Shown here: piece after piece, positions 34,087 to 43,185 of the stretch
How the letters are laid out: each line of letters starts with the position of its first letter
Position numbering within the stretch: the first letter of the stretch is position 1
NCBI GenBank assembly: GCA_024234735.1
Contig: JACKNV010000001.1
Location: 248,001-312,000 of the forward strand
Reading direction: 5' to 3'
From: Pseudomonadales bacterium
Lineage (GTDB): Bacteria > Pseudomonadota > Gammaproteobacteria > Pseudomonadales > Halieaceae
DNA: 64,000 nt
The notes under the pieces: model-generated
What the model was told of the DNA's origin: nothing
Database searches by the model: none
Seen by the model: only the letters and a program-made list of their open reading frames with translations
Position numbers and translations under genes: made by a program

Positions 34087-34968
34087 GTGAAACGATCAGC
34101 TATAATGTCAATGGCTGCACTTTTTTACAGTGCATTCCTGAGTGCGGCTGTAACGATAGATATTGAGGAGTCGGGCGGGAATGTCGTTGCGACTGCCAGT
34201 GGCACGCTTGACACCTCTGCATTGACTTTGCTTGCCGCTGAAGCTCCATTCTACGGTTTTGTTGCAGGCTCAGCGTGGAATGCCTCCTTTGACAGTGTGA
34301 TTCTTGTCGGCAGCGGTAATCGCGATACCTACGATATTGGAGCTCAGTCGATAACGTTTTCTACCGGTGCTGGTTATACCGCCACGTCTAACACCGGGGG
34401 TATTGTTGCTATCGGTTCGCGATCAACGGGCAACAATACCCTTAATGTTCCGCAGGGCTATGTTTCTGGTTCGCCACTCTCCAGCACATCGACCTGGTCA
34501 GGCCAGACGATAGCGGGTATGGGCCTCATCCCGGGCAGCTTCACTTTCTCCTGGGCGGGGGATTCACTCACTATTAACGTTCTCAGCGGCAGTTACAGCG
34601 TTGGTGGTACCCTCAGCGGGCTAACCGGAAGCGTGACCTTGCAGAACAATGGTGGTGATGATCTGGTTCTGGGAGCTGACGGTGCTTTCACATTTACAAC
34701 GCCTGTTGATGCTGGCAACCCCTATGCGGTAACAGTTTCTGCTCAACCCGCAGACCAGACCTGTACTGTTACCAATGGCAGTGGCACGGTAACCACTGCT
34801 GATATTACCGATGTACAGGTGGCATGTGTGGACAACTCCACGCCTCCACCGGGTGGCGATACGGCCAGGCCTGTGCCAGTCCTGCCCCTGCCGGGTCTGG
34901 TACTGATGATTCTCGGTGTGCTTGTAGCCGGTGGTGCCCGGATGAGGAGTAGGGCTTCAAGGCGATAG
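34087..34968 (+). CDS. Secreted protein with sorting-type tail, tandem paralog 2
   Basis: GTG 34087, six bases after GAGGGG, gives 293 residues, the same length as its upstream paralog; an upstream TTG start at 34051 is unlikely. The domain order is the same: signal peptide, AVTIDIEESGGNVVATASGTLD module, YSVGGTLSGLTGSVTLQNNG module ending with ITDVQVAC, a Pro-rich linker (STPPPGGDTARP) and tail VPVLPLPGLVLMILGVL with RRs. Together the pair probably forms related surface proteins handled by one sorting enzyme. Their cysteines (QTCTV and VAC) could form an intramodule disulphide. Confidence 0.82.
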   Translation: MKRSAIMSMAALFYSAFLSAAVTIDIEESGGNVVATASGTLDTSALTLLAAEAPFYGFVAGSAWNASFDSVILVGSGNRDTYDIGAQSITFSTGAGYTATSNTGGIVAIGSRSTGNNTLNVPQGYVSGSPLSSTSTWSGQTIAGMGLIPGSFTFSWAGDSLTINVLSGSYSVGGTLSGLTGSVTLQNNGGDDLVLGADGAFTFTTPVDAGNPYAVTVSAQPADQTCTVTNGSGTVTTADITDVQVACVDNSTPPPGGDTARPVPVLPLPGLVLMILGVLVAGGARMRSRASRR

Positions 34969-35085
34969 TCCGATCCGCCCTGGGGGGCACCGGCTATATG
35001 CCGGCCGGTGCCTCCAAACAAATGGGTTTGGCTTTTCTGATTCATTCCGCTATAAGGCATGCCCTTCCACATGCAGGCTTCAGCG

Positions 35086-35250
35086 ATGAAGATTGACAGA
35101 ACCCGGCGAAAGTTGATCCAGTTCTTTGGCGCCCTTCCTCTGTGCTTGAACTCTAAACTGTACGCGTCTCGGCAGCAGGTAGCGCCGACCGGGCGGGGAT
35201 ATATTCTGGTGAACGGGTGGATTCTCAAAAAATCTGACCTGGTTGACTGA
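35086..35250 (+). CDS. Small Tat-signal protein beside GMC oxidoreductase
   Basis: From Met10 of the open frame the 54-residue product starts MKIDRTRRKLIQFFGALPL, with twin Arg and hydrophobic stretch like a Tat signal, then GRGYILVNGWILKKSDLVD. It ends five bases before the oxidoreductase ATG, so the two are surely co-transcribed. Small Tat-signal proteins next to GMC enzymes are often small subunits that carry the FAD enzyme through the Tat pathway; I infer that role here. The start is not certain: ATG 35059 is also possible. The protein is shorter than known small subunits. Confidence 0.55.
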   Translation: MKIDRTRRKLIQFFGALPLCLNSKLYASRQQVAPTGRGYILVNGWILKKSDLVD

Positions 35251-35255
35251 CCGAA

Positions 35256-36764
35256 ATGATCTTTGATTTAAACAGCGCCACGGATGACATCATCGGTAGT
35301 CAGAAGTTTGATGTATGTATCTGTGGCGCTGGCGTAGCGGGTATTACCCTTGCTCTGAATCTTTCCGGCAAACTGAGCGTCCTGTTGCTGGAGGCGGGCG
35401 GCTTCGATTTCTCGGCCGAGTCGCAGGCAATTTATGAAGGTGAGACGGTCGGGCGTGACTTTTATGAATTGACGGCTGGCCGGCTCCGCTATTTTGGTGG
35501 CACTTCAAATCACTGGGGTGGAGACTGCCGTCCCCTCGATAGCTATGACTTCGAGCGAAAGAACTATTTGCGGTTTAGTGGTTGGCCGATTACCAGATCG
35601 GACCTGAACCCTTACCTGGATCAGGCCGAATCGATACTGGACCTCCCCGAGAATATGGCGTGGAACAAGCCAGTGGGTTTTATCGAGGAAACCATAAATT
35701 CCTCCCGAGATTTTGTCACCGCCAACCTCGGTATCAGTGCTCCGACCCGTTTTGGACAAAAGTATCGCGACGATATTCAACAGAGGGCGAACATTACCTG
35801 TCTTATCAATGCCAATGTAACCGAGTTGCTGCTAAGCGAGGATCTGGCAACACTGGATCACCTTGAGGTGAGGGGGTATGGAGGGCAAGTTTTCCAGGCG
35901 CGCGCAGCCTGTTTTGTCCTGGCATGTGGCGCTATAGAAAATGCAAGACTGCTGTTGAACTCAAACCAACAAACTCCGCAGGGGCTTGGCAACCAGCATG
36001 ACCTCGTTGGCCGTTTTTTCGCGGACCACCTGTTCGCTCAAGCCGGAGAGGTCATCCTGGAAGATAATGTGGTTGGTCGAATTGGAGACAGTCCTTTTGG
36101 AGATACATTCAAAGGTCGACTGAAACAGCAGATTTGTAAGTTTGGTTGGACCCGGGAGGCTGCTGAGCGTTACCGGGGCAGGCGGTTTTGTCTCAGCGAC
36201 ACCCGACATGGTTTTGCGCCATCACAACAGTTCATGGAGCAGGACCAGTTATTGAATTTTGGCATTCGGCTCGCATTACGGGCACCCGGCCATGAGCATG
36301 AGACCGACGGTATTATCGTGCTTTGTTCGGAGCAGGCGCCGAATCCGTCAAGCCGCGTATCCCTGGCTACCGCGATCGATCAGTTCGGCATGAATAAGGC
36401 GAAGTTGGACTGGCAACTCTCAGACATTGACCTGCGCACCATGCAAATGGCGGTTTTCCGATTCGGGGAAGTTTTTGCAGAACTTGGCCTGGGTAGGGTC
36501 AGAGTCCGGGACTGGTTGCTGGCCGATCCACTGGAATTTACCAGCGGACCGGGTCACCACCATATGGGGACAACGCGGATGGCCGCATCTCCTGAATATG
36601 GCGTGGTGGACGCTTCCCAGAAGATATTCGGGACCGACAACCTGTATGTTGCCGGATCCAGCGTTTTTACGACTGGTGGCTATGCAAACCCGACTCTGAC
36701 AATCGTACAAATGACTTTGCGCCTTGCAGAGCATATCAACTCCAGGCCTTTGCCCAAAATCTAA
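35256..36764 (+). CDS. GMC-family FAD oxidoreductase
   Basis: A 502-residue flavoprotein. The dinucleotide-binding motif is VCICGAGVAGITLAL (about residues 20-34). LRYFGGTSNHWGG matches the GMC FAD-attachment region, and HHMGTTRMAASPEYGVVD with TDNLYVAGSSVFTTGGYANPT is the conserved C-terminal GMC domain. GMC enzymes oxidise alcohols or sugars, passing electrons to membrane carriers. It has no own signal, consistent with hitchhiking on the adjacent Tat-signal protein. Given the surface-polysaccharide context, a sugar or alcohol substrate is plausible but not shown. Confidence 0.9.
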   Translation: MIFDLNSATDDIIGSQKFDVCICGAGVAGITLALNLSGKLSVLLLEAGGFDFSAESQAIYEGETVGRDFYELTAGRLRYFGGTSNHWGGDCRPLDSYDFERKNYLRFSGWPITRSDLNPYLDQAESILDLPENMAWNKPVGFIEETINSSRDFVTANLGISAPTRFGQKYRDDIQQRANITCLINANVTELLLSEDLATLDHLEVRGYGGQVFQARAACFVLACGAIENARLLLNSNQQTPQGLGNQHDLVGRFFADHLFAQAGEVILEDNVVGRIGDSPFGDTFKGRLKQQICKFGWTREAAERYRGRRFCLSDTRHGFAPSQQFMEQDQLLNFGIRLALRAPGHEHETDGIIVLCSEQAPNPSSRVSLATAIDQFGMNKAKLDWQLSDIDLRTMQMAVFRFGEVFAELGLGRVRVRDWLLADPLEFTSGPGHHHMGTTRMAASPEYGVVDASQKIFGTDNLYVAGSSVFTTGGYANPTLTIVQMTLRLAEHINSRPLPKI

Positions 36765-37293
36765 CCCCCCTGTTGTGTGCACAGTACGGCCCCGGTTGGA
36801 CGCGGGGTTCGTGGTTGGTAGCGCACCAGCTAACAAAACAGCCCCTCAGCGCAGCCGGCTTGTCGCAATTACAAGACATCTTATCTTGTTGATATACCAG
36901 TATATTTTCTAAGACAGCCAAGTATTGTCGCAATAGGGCGACAGCTTCTTGCTCCGAGAGGGCAATTCTTTCTAAATCATCCCCAGAAACCTCATCTAAC
37001 ATATTGATAAATAGCAATAATCGTATTTCTGGCACGTATTGCGCTTAGTGGGTTGTATGTGAGTGCAGTGATGCCTTCTGTCCATGTTCGTAGGCCTGGG
37101 CAGTACGCGCCTTCTAAAGCTCACCATCTTACTGGCTGGAGCTGATCCAGTCATACATCAACGGAATTTAGGTCTCAGTAAAGCATCCCTGTATCGCATA
37201 ACAAAAAGCTGGCTGCGTTAGAGATGAGCGTCAGTGGTAGGCGAATACCGCCTCTGCTGATTGCTGGTTCCACTACGGGAGACGTGAAAAAAC
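36765..37293. other. 529-base gap, no confident gene
   Basis: A reverse ORF at 36736-37035 (LLLFINMLDEVSGDDLERIA) has a protein-like start but no ribosome site and overlaps the oxidoreductase end; I do not annotate it. The rest is AT-rich with no repeat or promoter I can support. Confidence 0.4.
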
Positions 37294-38514
37294 ATGAATG
37301 CAATTTTTAAAACGGGAAATCTGGCGACGGCGGCGATTCTACTGTCGGGTGCGCAAATGATTTTATCATCGCAGGCATCGGCTGGGTCTGAACCCTCTGT
37401 TTCGGTGGTGCCGCCGACTGTCAGTACCGCCGGGGTAATGGAGATAGTGGTCAAGGCCAGTGACTCTGACGGTATCGAAAGGGTGAAATTATACGTAGAT
37501 GACCTCCATGTAGGTGGCGATCTGACTGCTCCCTACGAATTTACCTGGGACTCTTACTCCTATGCGGGTAAGGATGTACGAATAAAGGCATTGGCGCGTG
37601 ACCGGAAAGGGAACAAAAGCGTTGATGAAATTGTGGTAGCGATACCGTCATCGTCGAATACGGTGGGAAATTCGAGCAGTAGCAACGCCACCGATACCGT
37701 ATCCAGTGGATCTGACTCGGGCAATACGGGCAATGCAAAGTTGCTGTTTACCAGTAATTTCGAGTCAGGTCGTATTAAGGGAACGTTTGATGCTGCCGAT
37801 GGCTGGACCAAGGAAGAGCAGGGTCTGACCGGGGCTGTAACTGTGCAGTCTGCTGTTACCAGGGCTGGCAAATATGCAAGTAAGTTTTACTTGGAGAAGG
37901 CCGACTGGGATGGAACACATGCAACCAAGGGAAAAGGCAAGCCCCGTGCGGAACTGATGAAGAGCGTTCGAGCTCTGCCATTTGAATTTGATACGGAGTA
38001 CTGGGTGGGTGTGAGCTTGTATATACCCGGTAACTGGCAGGAAGACGCCAACACAAACAATGCCGATATCGTATGGCAGTTCCATGCTACCGGCGAAGTA
38101 GGTCCTTATGTTCCGCCGCTGGCGTTAAGAATTAAAGGCGGAGAGATCACGCTTGTCAATCACACTGGTAATGTCCGGGACAAAATACAGGCGAGGGAAC
38201 TCTGGACGGGAAAACTAGAGAAAGGGCGATGGGTAGATTGGGTGGTGCGTGTCAATTTCAGTCTTCAAAAAGGGTATATACAGGCCTGGAAAAATGGCAC
38301 GAAGGTTGCTGACTTTTCGGGGGGCGCGACTATTTTCTATGATGGGAATGCGCCAAGGCGTGATCCTCTGTACTTCAAGATGGGATTGTATAAGCCTAAG
38401 TATGGGAAGTTATTTAGCTCTACTATAAACCGCACTATTTACATGGATGAGGTTCGAGTGGCCAAAGGAGGTTCAGCCGGGAAGCTGATGGTGACACCTG
38501 GAGTGTCTCGCTGA
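37294..38514 (+). CDS. Secreted polysaccharide lyase, heparin lyase I-like
   Basis: The 406-residue product has a signal peptide (MNAIFKTGNLATAAIL to ASA), then an Ig-like domain (about 35-118, VKASDSDGIERVKLYVDD to VDEIVVAIP), a Ser/Asn-rich linker, and a C-terminal lyase-like domain from about 148. That domain begins FTSNFESGRIKG and carries KGKPRAELMKS, WVGVSLYIPGNW and IVWQFHATG, typical of jelly-roll lyases in the heparin lyase I family. Such enzymes cut uronic-acid-containing polysaccharides by elimination. Substrate is not readable, but the cluster may make such a polymer. A terminator follows at 38575. Confidence 0.78.
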   Translation: MNAIFKTGNLATAAILLSGAQMILSSQASAGSEPSVSVVPPTVSTAGVMEIVVKASDSDGIERVKLYVDDLHVGGDLTAPYEFTWDSYSYAGKDVRIKALARDRKGNKSVDEIVVAIPSSSNTVGNSSSSNATDTVSSGSDSGNTGNAKLLFTSNFESGRIKGTFDAADGWTKEEQGLTGAVTVQSAVTRAGKYASKFYLEKADWDGTHATKGKGKPRAELMKSVRALPFEFDTEYWVGVSLYIPGNWQEDANTNNADIVWQFHATGEVGPYVPPLALRIKGGEITLVNHTGNVRDKIQARELWTGKLEKGRWVDWVVRVNFSLQKGYIQAWKNGTKVADFSGGATIFYDGNAPRRDPLYFKMGLYKPKYGKLFSSTINRTIYMDEVRVAKGGSAGKLMVTPGVSR

Positions 38515-38836
38515 TTCTCTGGTTAAAAGAACCGGTCCTGCTCCTAGTATCTGCAAGTATGGGTCAAGCTGTTCAAATAAACCGCGCGGCTTATTAGCCG
38601 GGCGGTTTATTTGTGACAGATTCCTGGCGAAGAAGGATCAGTAGGCCAATCCAGTAAAGTGACAATTTAGACAGGGCATTTATAGACCACGAATGGATGG
38701 AGATATAAAATTATTGGCGATCTACTTTCCGAATAAATGGGCAATCGGGCAGTCTTGCGGGTAGCGGATAACGGTTGTTGATGAACGACTGATTCAGTTG
38801 CCTTGCTTCTTCTCGGACAATTTGGTCTCTTCAAAA
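38515..38836. other. Gap with terminator, then sulfotransferase leader
   Basis: Contains the terminator at 38575-38612. The remaining bases to 38836 hold no gene; an in-frame TTG at 38798 upstream of the sulfotransferase has no ribosome site. Confidence 0.5.
38575..38612 (+). terminator. Rho-independent-type terminator after polysaccharide lyase
   Basis: AAATAAACCGC (38575-38585) pairs with GCGGTTTATTT (38602-38612), with an inner CGGC/GCCG stem and TTATTA loop, followed by GTG. The U tract is partly inside the stem, so it may work in both directions. Confidence 0.7.
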
Positions 38837-39745
38837 ATGTCTGAATTACCTAGTTTTTTCCTAGTCGGGGCAGCCAAGTCGGGCACGACATCCCTGTGGC
38901 TTTATCTCCGTCAGCACCCTGAGATATTTTTTCCGAAAAACAAGGAGCCTAATTACTTTGCCTACGCGGGGAGGAGTGATTTGAACTTTCCCGGTCCAGC
39001 AGAGCCTGAGACAATTCGCAACAAACTGCATCCTCTGACGATTACACAGAACAAAAAATACAGGGCTCTTTTTCAGGGCGTATCGGAGAAAGCCGTCGGG
39101 GAGGCGTCAGTGCGATATCTCTACTTTCCCCGGGCTTGCGAACGGATCGCGGCATCCCTGCCGGATGCCAAAATTATCATCATGCTTCGCAATCCAATTG
39201 ACAGACTGTACTCCCACTTTCTTATGATGAAGGGCATGTACAGGCTTGAGCCACTGTCTCTGCCCGAAGCGCTTGTTCGTGAGGATGAGCGGATAGCGGC
39301 CAATTGGGACTGGGATTGGCACTACGTGCATGTCAGCATGTATTTCGAACAGGTCAGGCGTTACATCGACCATTTTGGAGATGCGAATGTTCGCGTCTAT
39401 ATTTATGAGGATTTCTGTAGAAATCCGCTGGATGTGATTCGCCAGATATTCCAGTTTCTGGAAGTTGATCCCACTTTTGTTCCAGACATGACCAGGCGTG
39501 GTATGGAGGGCTACTGGCCCAAGAGTTTCACAATTGACGGCCTCCTGCGCTCGCCAGCTTCGGCCAATACATTGACGAAAATATTTCCGCGGGCGATCCA
39601 CAATAAAATAATAAGGTACGGAATGCGCCTAAATAAAGGCAAGGCACCTGCAATGCCCGGCTCAGTCCGGCTCCAGTTGCAGGAGCTGTTTCAGCGCGAT
39701 GTCACCAGGCTTGAGCAATTGCTCGAAAAAAAGCTACCGTGGTGA
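38837..39745 (+). CDS. Sulfotransferase (PAPS-dependent)
   Basis: The start MSELPSFFLVGAAKSG (ATG 38837) gives 302 residues. The 5'-phosphosulfate loop VGAAKSGTTSLWLYL (residues 9-23) and the 3'-phosphate motif RNPIDRLYSHF are present, as in sulfotransferase family enzymes that move sulfate from PAPS to a sugar hydroxyl. The C-terminal part ends LEQLLEKKLPW. It lies next to the lyase and opposite a glycosyltransferase, and is one of three sulfotransferases in the window, suggesting sulfated surface polysaccharide. The ribosome site is weak. Substrate is inferred from context. Confidence 0.88.
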   Translation: MSELPSFFLVGAAKSGTTSLWLYLRQHPEIFFPKNKEPNYFAYAGRSDLNFPGPAEPETIRNKLHPLTITQNKKYRALFQGVSEKAVGEASVRYLYFPRACERIAASLPDAKIIIMLRNPIDRLYSHFLMMKGMYRLEPLSLPEALVREDERIAANWDWDWHYVHVSMYFEQVRRYIDHFGDANVRVYIYEDFCRNPLDVIRQIFQFLEVDPTFVPDMTRRGMEGYWPKSFTIDGLLRSPASANTLTKIFPRAIHNKIIRYGMRLNKGKAPAMPGSVRLQLQELFQRDVTRLEQLLEKKLPW

Positions 39746-39766
39746 ACCCGGTCTCGAAAGACGCCA

Positions 39767-40837
39767 TTATTGGATTTCGCCTGTAATTTCTATCACTTTC
39801 CTTGCAAGTCGTTCCGCCGAAAACGCCGATAGGTCGGGCGGTGTATCGGGAGTCTCGCGCAGAGTCGATGCCCGCAGTATTTGGGGCGTTAGCGCTCCGT
39901 CATACAGGTCTACCCATTCGGGGAGCACTTCAGCAAGGCTGGCAGAAAAGGGTGTCCTCGGTGTCAGTATGCGGCGGTGAGCAGACAGGCTGTAAATCAT
40001 TGCTCCCGAATGAGTGTACTCGCGGTATGGGAAAACACAGAGGTCGCAGGCTGAAACCAGGTCCCTGAGTTCTTCGTCTTCCAACTTGCGAAAAATTGCA
40101 TGAATTCTGCGGTCGTTTTCGGCCATGGCCGAAACGTTTTCTGAGACGGATACAGCAGCCCCCAGGGGGGCGCCAGCTATCATTAAATGTATGTCTGGTT
40201 CCTTGATCAAGGAAAAGGCGTCGATCAGATCCTCGACGCCCTTCTGTAACCTGATTTGCCCAAAAAACCCGACCAGGCGATCGGCCCCGCCGACGCTCAT
40301 TGATTCACGTGTTCTAATTCGTGTGGAGGCATCGGTCAGCACATCTTCATATTTCGGGTGCCAGGCCCATTCAAGGCGGCCGCGAATCCAGGCCGGATAG
40401 CGCTGGGCGACGACCTCCCTGGTTCCGGGTGAAAGGGCTATGATACTGTCGGACAATAACAGCATCGCTCGAAGTGTTGCCCACCACAGAGCCTGCCAGT
40501 GCCAGGCGTTCCAGTCGTGCGGCTTTAGGTCGTGGCAGATCCATATCACACGAACACCACTTTTTTTCAGCTGCTTCAAAAATGCAATGAACCGAACAAG
40601 TGTGGCTACCTTGGCAAGCTTTCCAAATGAATCCCGGTACATAAACTGGGGCCAGTGGATCACGATACCCGATCCTTGCGGAAGCCCCTCCAGGCCGTCA
40701 GGAAGCGTATCGAAAGGAATCATGGACAGGCTGGCGACGTTGAAGCCCTGTTTTTCGATAGAATCGACAAAACTTCTGATAAATGGATTAAGGTCGCCTC
40801 CGCGCCCCGGCCAACTAGCGAACATGATATCAGTCAC
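39767..40837 (-). CDS. Glycosyltransferase (GT4-like)
   Basis: A 356-residue GT-B-fold protein. The N-terminal domain starts MTDIMFASWPGRGGDLNP. GFFGQIRLQKGVEDLIDAF is the beta strand/loop of family 4 retaining transferases, LVSACDLCVFPYREYTHSGAMIYSLS the nucleotide-sugar-binding region with a Glu/Ser pattern rather than the usual EGFGL. The gene is oriented opposite to the sulfotransferase, with 14 bases between its start and the next minus gene. Probable role: adds a sugar in the surface polysaccharide. Donor and acceptor are unknown. Confidence 0.82.
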   Translation of the reverse strand: MTDIMFASWPGRGGDLNPFIRSFVDSIEKQGFNVASLSMIPFDTLPDGLEGLPQGSGIVIHWPQFMYRDSFGKLAKVATLVRFIAFLKQLKKSGVRVIWICHDLKPHDWNAWHWQALWWATLRAMLLLSDSIIALSPGTREVVAQRYPAWIRGRLEWAWHPKYEDVLTDASTRIRTRESMSVGGADRLVGFFGQIRLQKGVEDLIDAFSLIKEPDIHLMIAGAPLGAAVSVSENVSAMAENDRRIHAIFRKLEDEELRDLVSACDLCVFPYREYTHSGAMIYSLSAHRRILTPRTPFSASLAEVLPEWVDLYDGALTPQILRASTLRETPDTPPDLSAFSAERLARKVIEITGEIQ

Positions 40838-40851
40838 CAGATAGCCTCGCG

Positions 40852-41790
40852 TTAGTCCTGCGAGCTATTCAGAATTGACTGACATGAGGCCATTAATGCG
40901 TTTGCCGCATCTTGCTGCATTTCTGGGCTTGGGTAATAGCTGTTGTGCGACCATGGTGCCGACTCGAGATCCGGACGATCCCTGGCGGTCTCCACGACAA
41001 CGGGCTTTCCGGTGAATCGGCTGATAAGTGTCTGAGGTATGCCTCTTGTCGTGGTGCATTCGACATAGTGGTTGCAGTGTCTGCGTAGCGTATCCGTCAT
41101 CTCCCGGTTGACGAGTTGAGGGTAGGCGCCGAAAACTCCGGCGACGGAGCCCAACTTCTCGTCATAGTCAGGTGCTCGCTTGGAGAACCAAAGCAGGACT
41201 ACCGGTACGGTCAAGCGCTCAATCAACAGCAGATAGCTTTCGAGCCACCGCTGTCGGATTTCCTTCACCAAATCAACAACAGTCGAGCGAGCGGATAGCA
41301 TCGCAACTTGTTTCGCGAGCATCGAATTACCAAGAATGGCCGTAACCCGCCTGTCGTAAAACGTTTCGATAAAAGCCTGCTTGGCTCCCATTTTGCGGCC
41401 ATCCTTTTTGAGGGTGACGTACTCCAATCCGCCGCATTCGTACAGGCTGTTGCTCTGGCTTCTTCCGGACATGACTTGCAGAACGACAAATCTGCTTTGG
41501 TTCAGGTAGGGCAGAAGGCTTTCCTGCTGGAGAAAAAATTCAGGTCCGGCACCGCCGTATCCAAGGTTTAGCGCCGGTAACCCCAACGCCTCAGCCAGTA
41601 AGGCCGGATAGGTGTGCTCGCAGAAGCAGCCGAGAGTTTGCGCGGCGCCAATGCATGCGAAGTATCCGTCCTTTGGCAGGGAGGTGGGTTCAGGGCCGCG
41701 AAAATACAAACCTGTATCACCGAGTTGATACATCTCGTAATCGACTACTTCGAAGTCTCTTGCCTGATAGTTCGACAAATGTATCGACAA
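40852..41790 (-). CDS. DUF6473 family protein
   Basis: The 312-residue product matches DUF6473 by its start (YQARDFEVVDYEMYQL, then GLYFRGPEPT) and by FACIGAAQTLGCF. An SGNH-hydrolase-like layout is suggested: a possible nucleophile region near GAAQTLG and a late HNSYYPSPEMQ block. Members sit in polysaccharide gene clusters of marine bacteria, and function is unknown; an esterase or sugar-modifying role is a guess. It forms a two-gene minus-strand unit with the GT4-like gene 14 bases downstream. Confidence 0.7.
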   Translation of the reverse strand: MSIHLSNYQARDFEVVDYEMYQLGDTGLYFRGPEPTSLPKDGYFACIGAAQTLGCFCEHTYPALLAEALGLPALNLGYGGAGPEFFLQQESLLPYLNQSRFVVLQVMSGRSQSNSLYECGGLEYVTLKKDGRKMGAKQAFIETFYDRRVTAILGNSMLAKQVAMLSARSTVVDLVKEIRQRWLESYLLLIERLTVPVVLLWFSKRAPDYDEKLGSVAGVFGAYPQLVNREMTDTLRRHCNHYVECTTTRGIPQTLISRFTGKPVVVETARDRPDLESAPWSHNSYYPSPEMQQDAANALMASCQSILNSSQD

Positions 41791-42453
41791 CTGGGGGCCC
41801 TCGCGGTGGCAATATCCAGGTTAATGTAGAAGGGTATTTTTTGTTTCACTACTCCTCACTGTCAATGTTTATGTGAATTTTCTCTCCAGTGGAGTGGTGA
41901 AACTGTGCGTTTTGTCCTGATTGGCGCTGTAACGGGATTGCCAACTGATTTGCTCGTGGGGGGCGGGTACCGCCAAACCTATTCGGTCGCCAGGGGGTGA
42001 CTAGACGTTGTTCTGGAATTTTTTTGCAAACCTATGGAATAGTTTTGTGTGCTGGATCGTCATAGAAGTGAAAGTGGAGTGAAACCACGCGAGGCGGTAG
42101 TGAGGGGCTTTGGGTGCGATAAATTCCTCAAGCAGAAGGAATTGAGCAGCCCCCACTATCTACCTCGTACCTAATTCCGGGCGCTCGCCGGGCAGGGAGT
42201 TTGTACTGCCGGGCGGGTTTGTTTCCCGCAACGTCTCACAGAGCAGGGACCGCTAGCCCTCTGCACTGGAACCCCAGGGTCTATCGTCAACATGAGGCGA
42301 TAGGCCCTGCTTCTCTTTTTCCTGACAGATCTTGCCCTGCCGCGGCCCGTGCGGGCAGCTGCTGGTGCCTGCGTGGGTGGTAGAGTCAAGGGTGGGGAAA
42401 GTGGGCCGGCGGGGGTGCCCCGCCGTGATGATTGACCGCTGGTCGGGCCGCTG
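41791..42453. other. 663-base gap with an extended inverted repeat
   Basis: No gene is supported; short ORFs at 42171-42383 are opposite-strand or GC-rich noise. The prominent element is the imperfect hairpin at 42091-42166. Confidence 0.5.
42091..42166. repeat. Extended inverted repeat, possible structured RNA
   Basis: GAGGCGGTAGTGAGGGGCT (42091-42109) is complementary, with two small bulges, to AGCCCCCACTATCTACCTC (42148-42166). Inside it AATTCCT (42122-42128) pairs perfectly with AGGAATT (42137-42143). The two-tier stem is about 76 bases. No T run follows. It could be an RNA, a small palindromic element or a protein site. Confidence 0.45.
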
Positions 42454-43185
42454 TTACTGCCAGCCGGCAGAGATCAGGGCTGCTTCCTGTCCGGCATCGA
42501 GAGGAATGTCGACCAGGTGCTGGTCGACGAAAGCCGCCACGCTTGCCGGTTCGGCGCTGCCGGCCGGGCGGTATTCGCCGGGGCCGATGCTCAGGGTCTT
42601 TTCGACCACGACCGCACTGCGCCACTGCTGGTCATGTCTGCATGCCACACCGTGGTAGGTCGAGGTGGACTGGGCCAGCTCGTATTCGCGGCACCACTCC
42701 CCGCTGTCACTGCGAAAACTCAGTATGGGGCGCACCTTGCTGCCATCGGCCAGCGGTGTCCATTGTGACCCGGAGGAGGGTGTCTGCTCGAGAGCCCGGG
42801 CCAGGCTCGAATCGAACCCGGTTCCCGGGGCGTTGCCAGCGTGTTCCCACTGGGTGACCAGGGTGCCGCATACGGCGACGGCCAGGGAGGCAGCCAGGGC
42901 ATAGCCCCAGTGGCGCGCCCGACGCGGACGCAGGGGAATGACCCCGGCGGGCACCGGGTTGAGCAGCCGCCTGATGTGAGGCGGGACAGTCTCGAGCCCA
43001 GGGGCTGCAAAGGCGCCCCTGAGCGTGTTATCCAGGTTCTGCAACTCCCCCAGGCGCATTTTCAGCGCCGGCTCGCAGGCCAGGCGTCGCTCCAGGTCTC
43101 GGGCGACCGCCGCAGGCAACTCGCCATCGACAAATTGCGAAAGTAGCTGGTGATCCTGTTCTGTCAGCGTGCTATTCATTGTCAC
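42454..43185 (-). CDS. Anti-sigma factor
   Basis: A 243-residue protein with an N-terminal anti-sigma domain (LLSQFVDGELPAAVARDLER, residues 14-33) and a single membrane segment around residues 92-110 (WGYALAASLAVAVCGTLV), leaving a periplasmic C-terminal sensor domain. It overlaps the upstream ECF sigma gene by 4 bases, so it is co-translated. By family it should hold the sigma factor at the membrane until a periplasmic signal releases it. It lacks the HxxxCxxC zinc motif of ZAS domains. What it senses is unknown; the linked S8 protease and outer-membrane barrel may be part of the response. Confidence 0.85.
   Translation of the reverse strand: MTMNSTLTEQDHQLLSQFVDGELPAAVARDLERRLACEPALKMRLGELQNLDNTLRGAFAAPGLETVPPHIRRLLNPVPAGVIPLRPRRARHWGYALAASLAVAVCGTLVTQWEHAGNAPGTGFDSSLARALEQTPSSGSQWTPLADGSKVRPILSFRSDSGEWCREYELAQSTSTYHGVACRHDQQWRSAVVVEKTLSIGPGEYRPAGSAEPASVAAFVDQHLVDIPLDAGQEAALISAGWQ

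Noticed and set aside
36736..37035. 99-residue reverse ORF in the gap after the GMC gene
   Set aside because: Plausible start but no ribosome site, a low-quality second half and overlap with the oxidoreductase gene.
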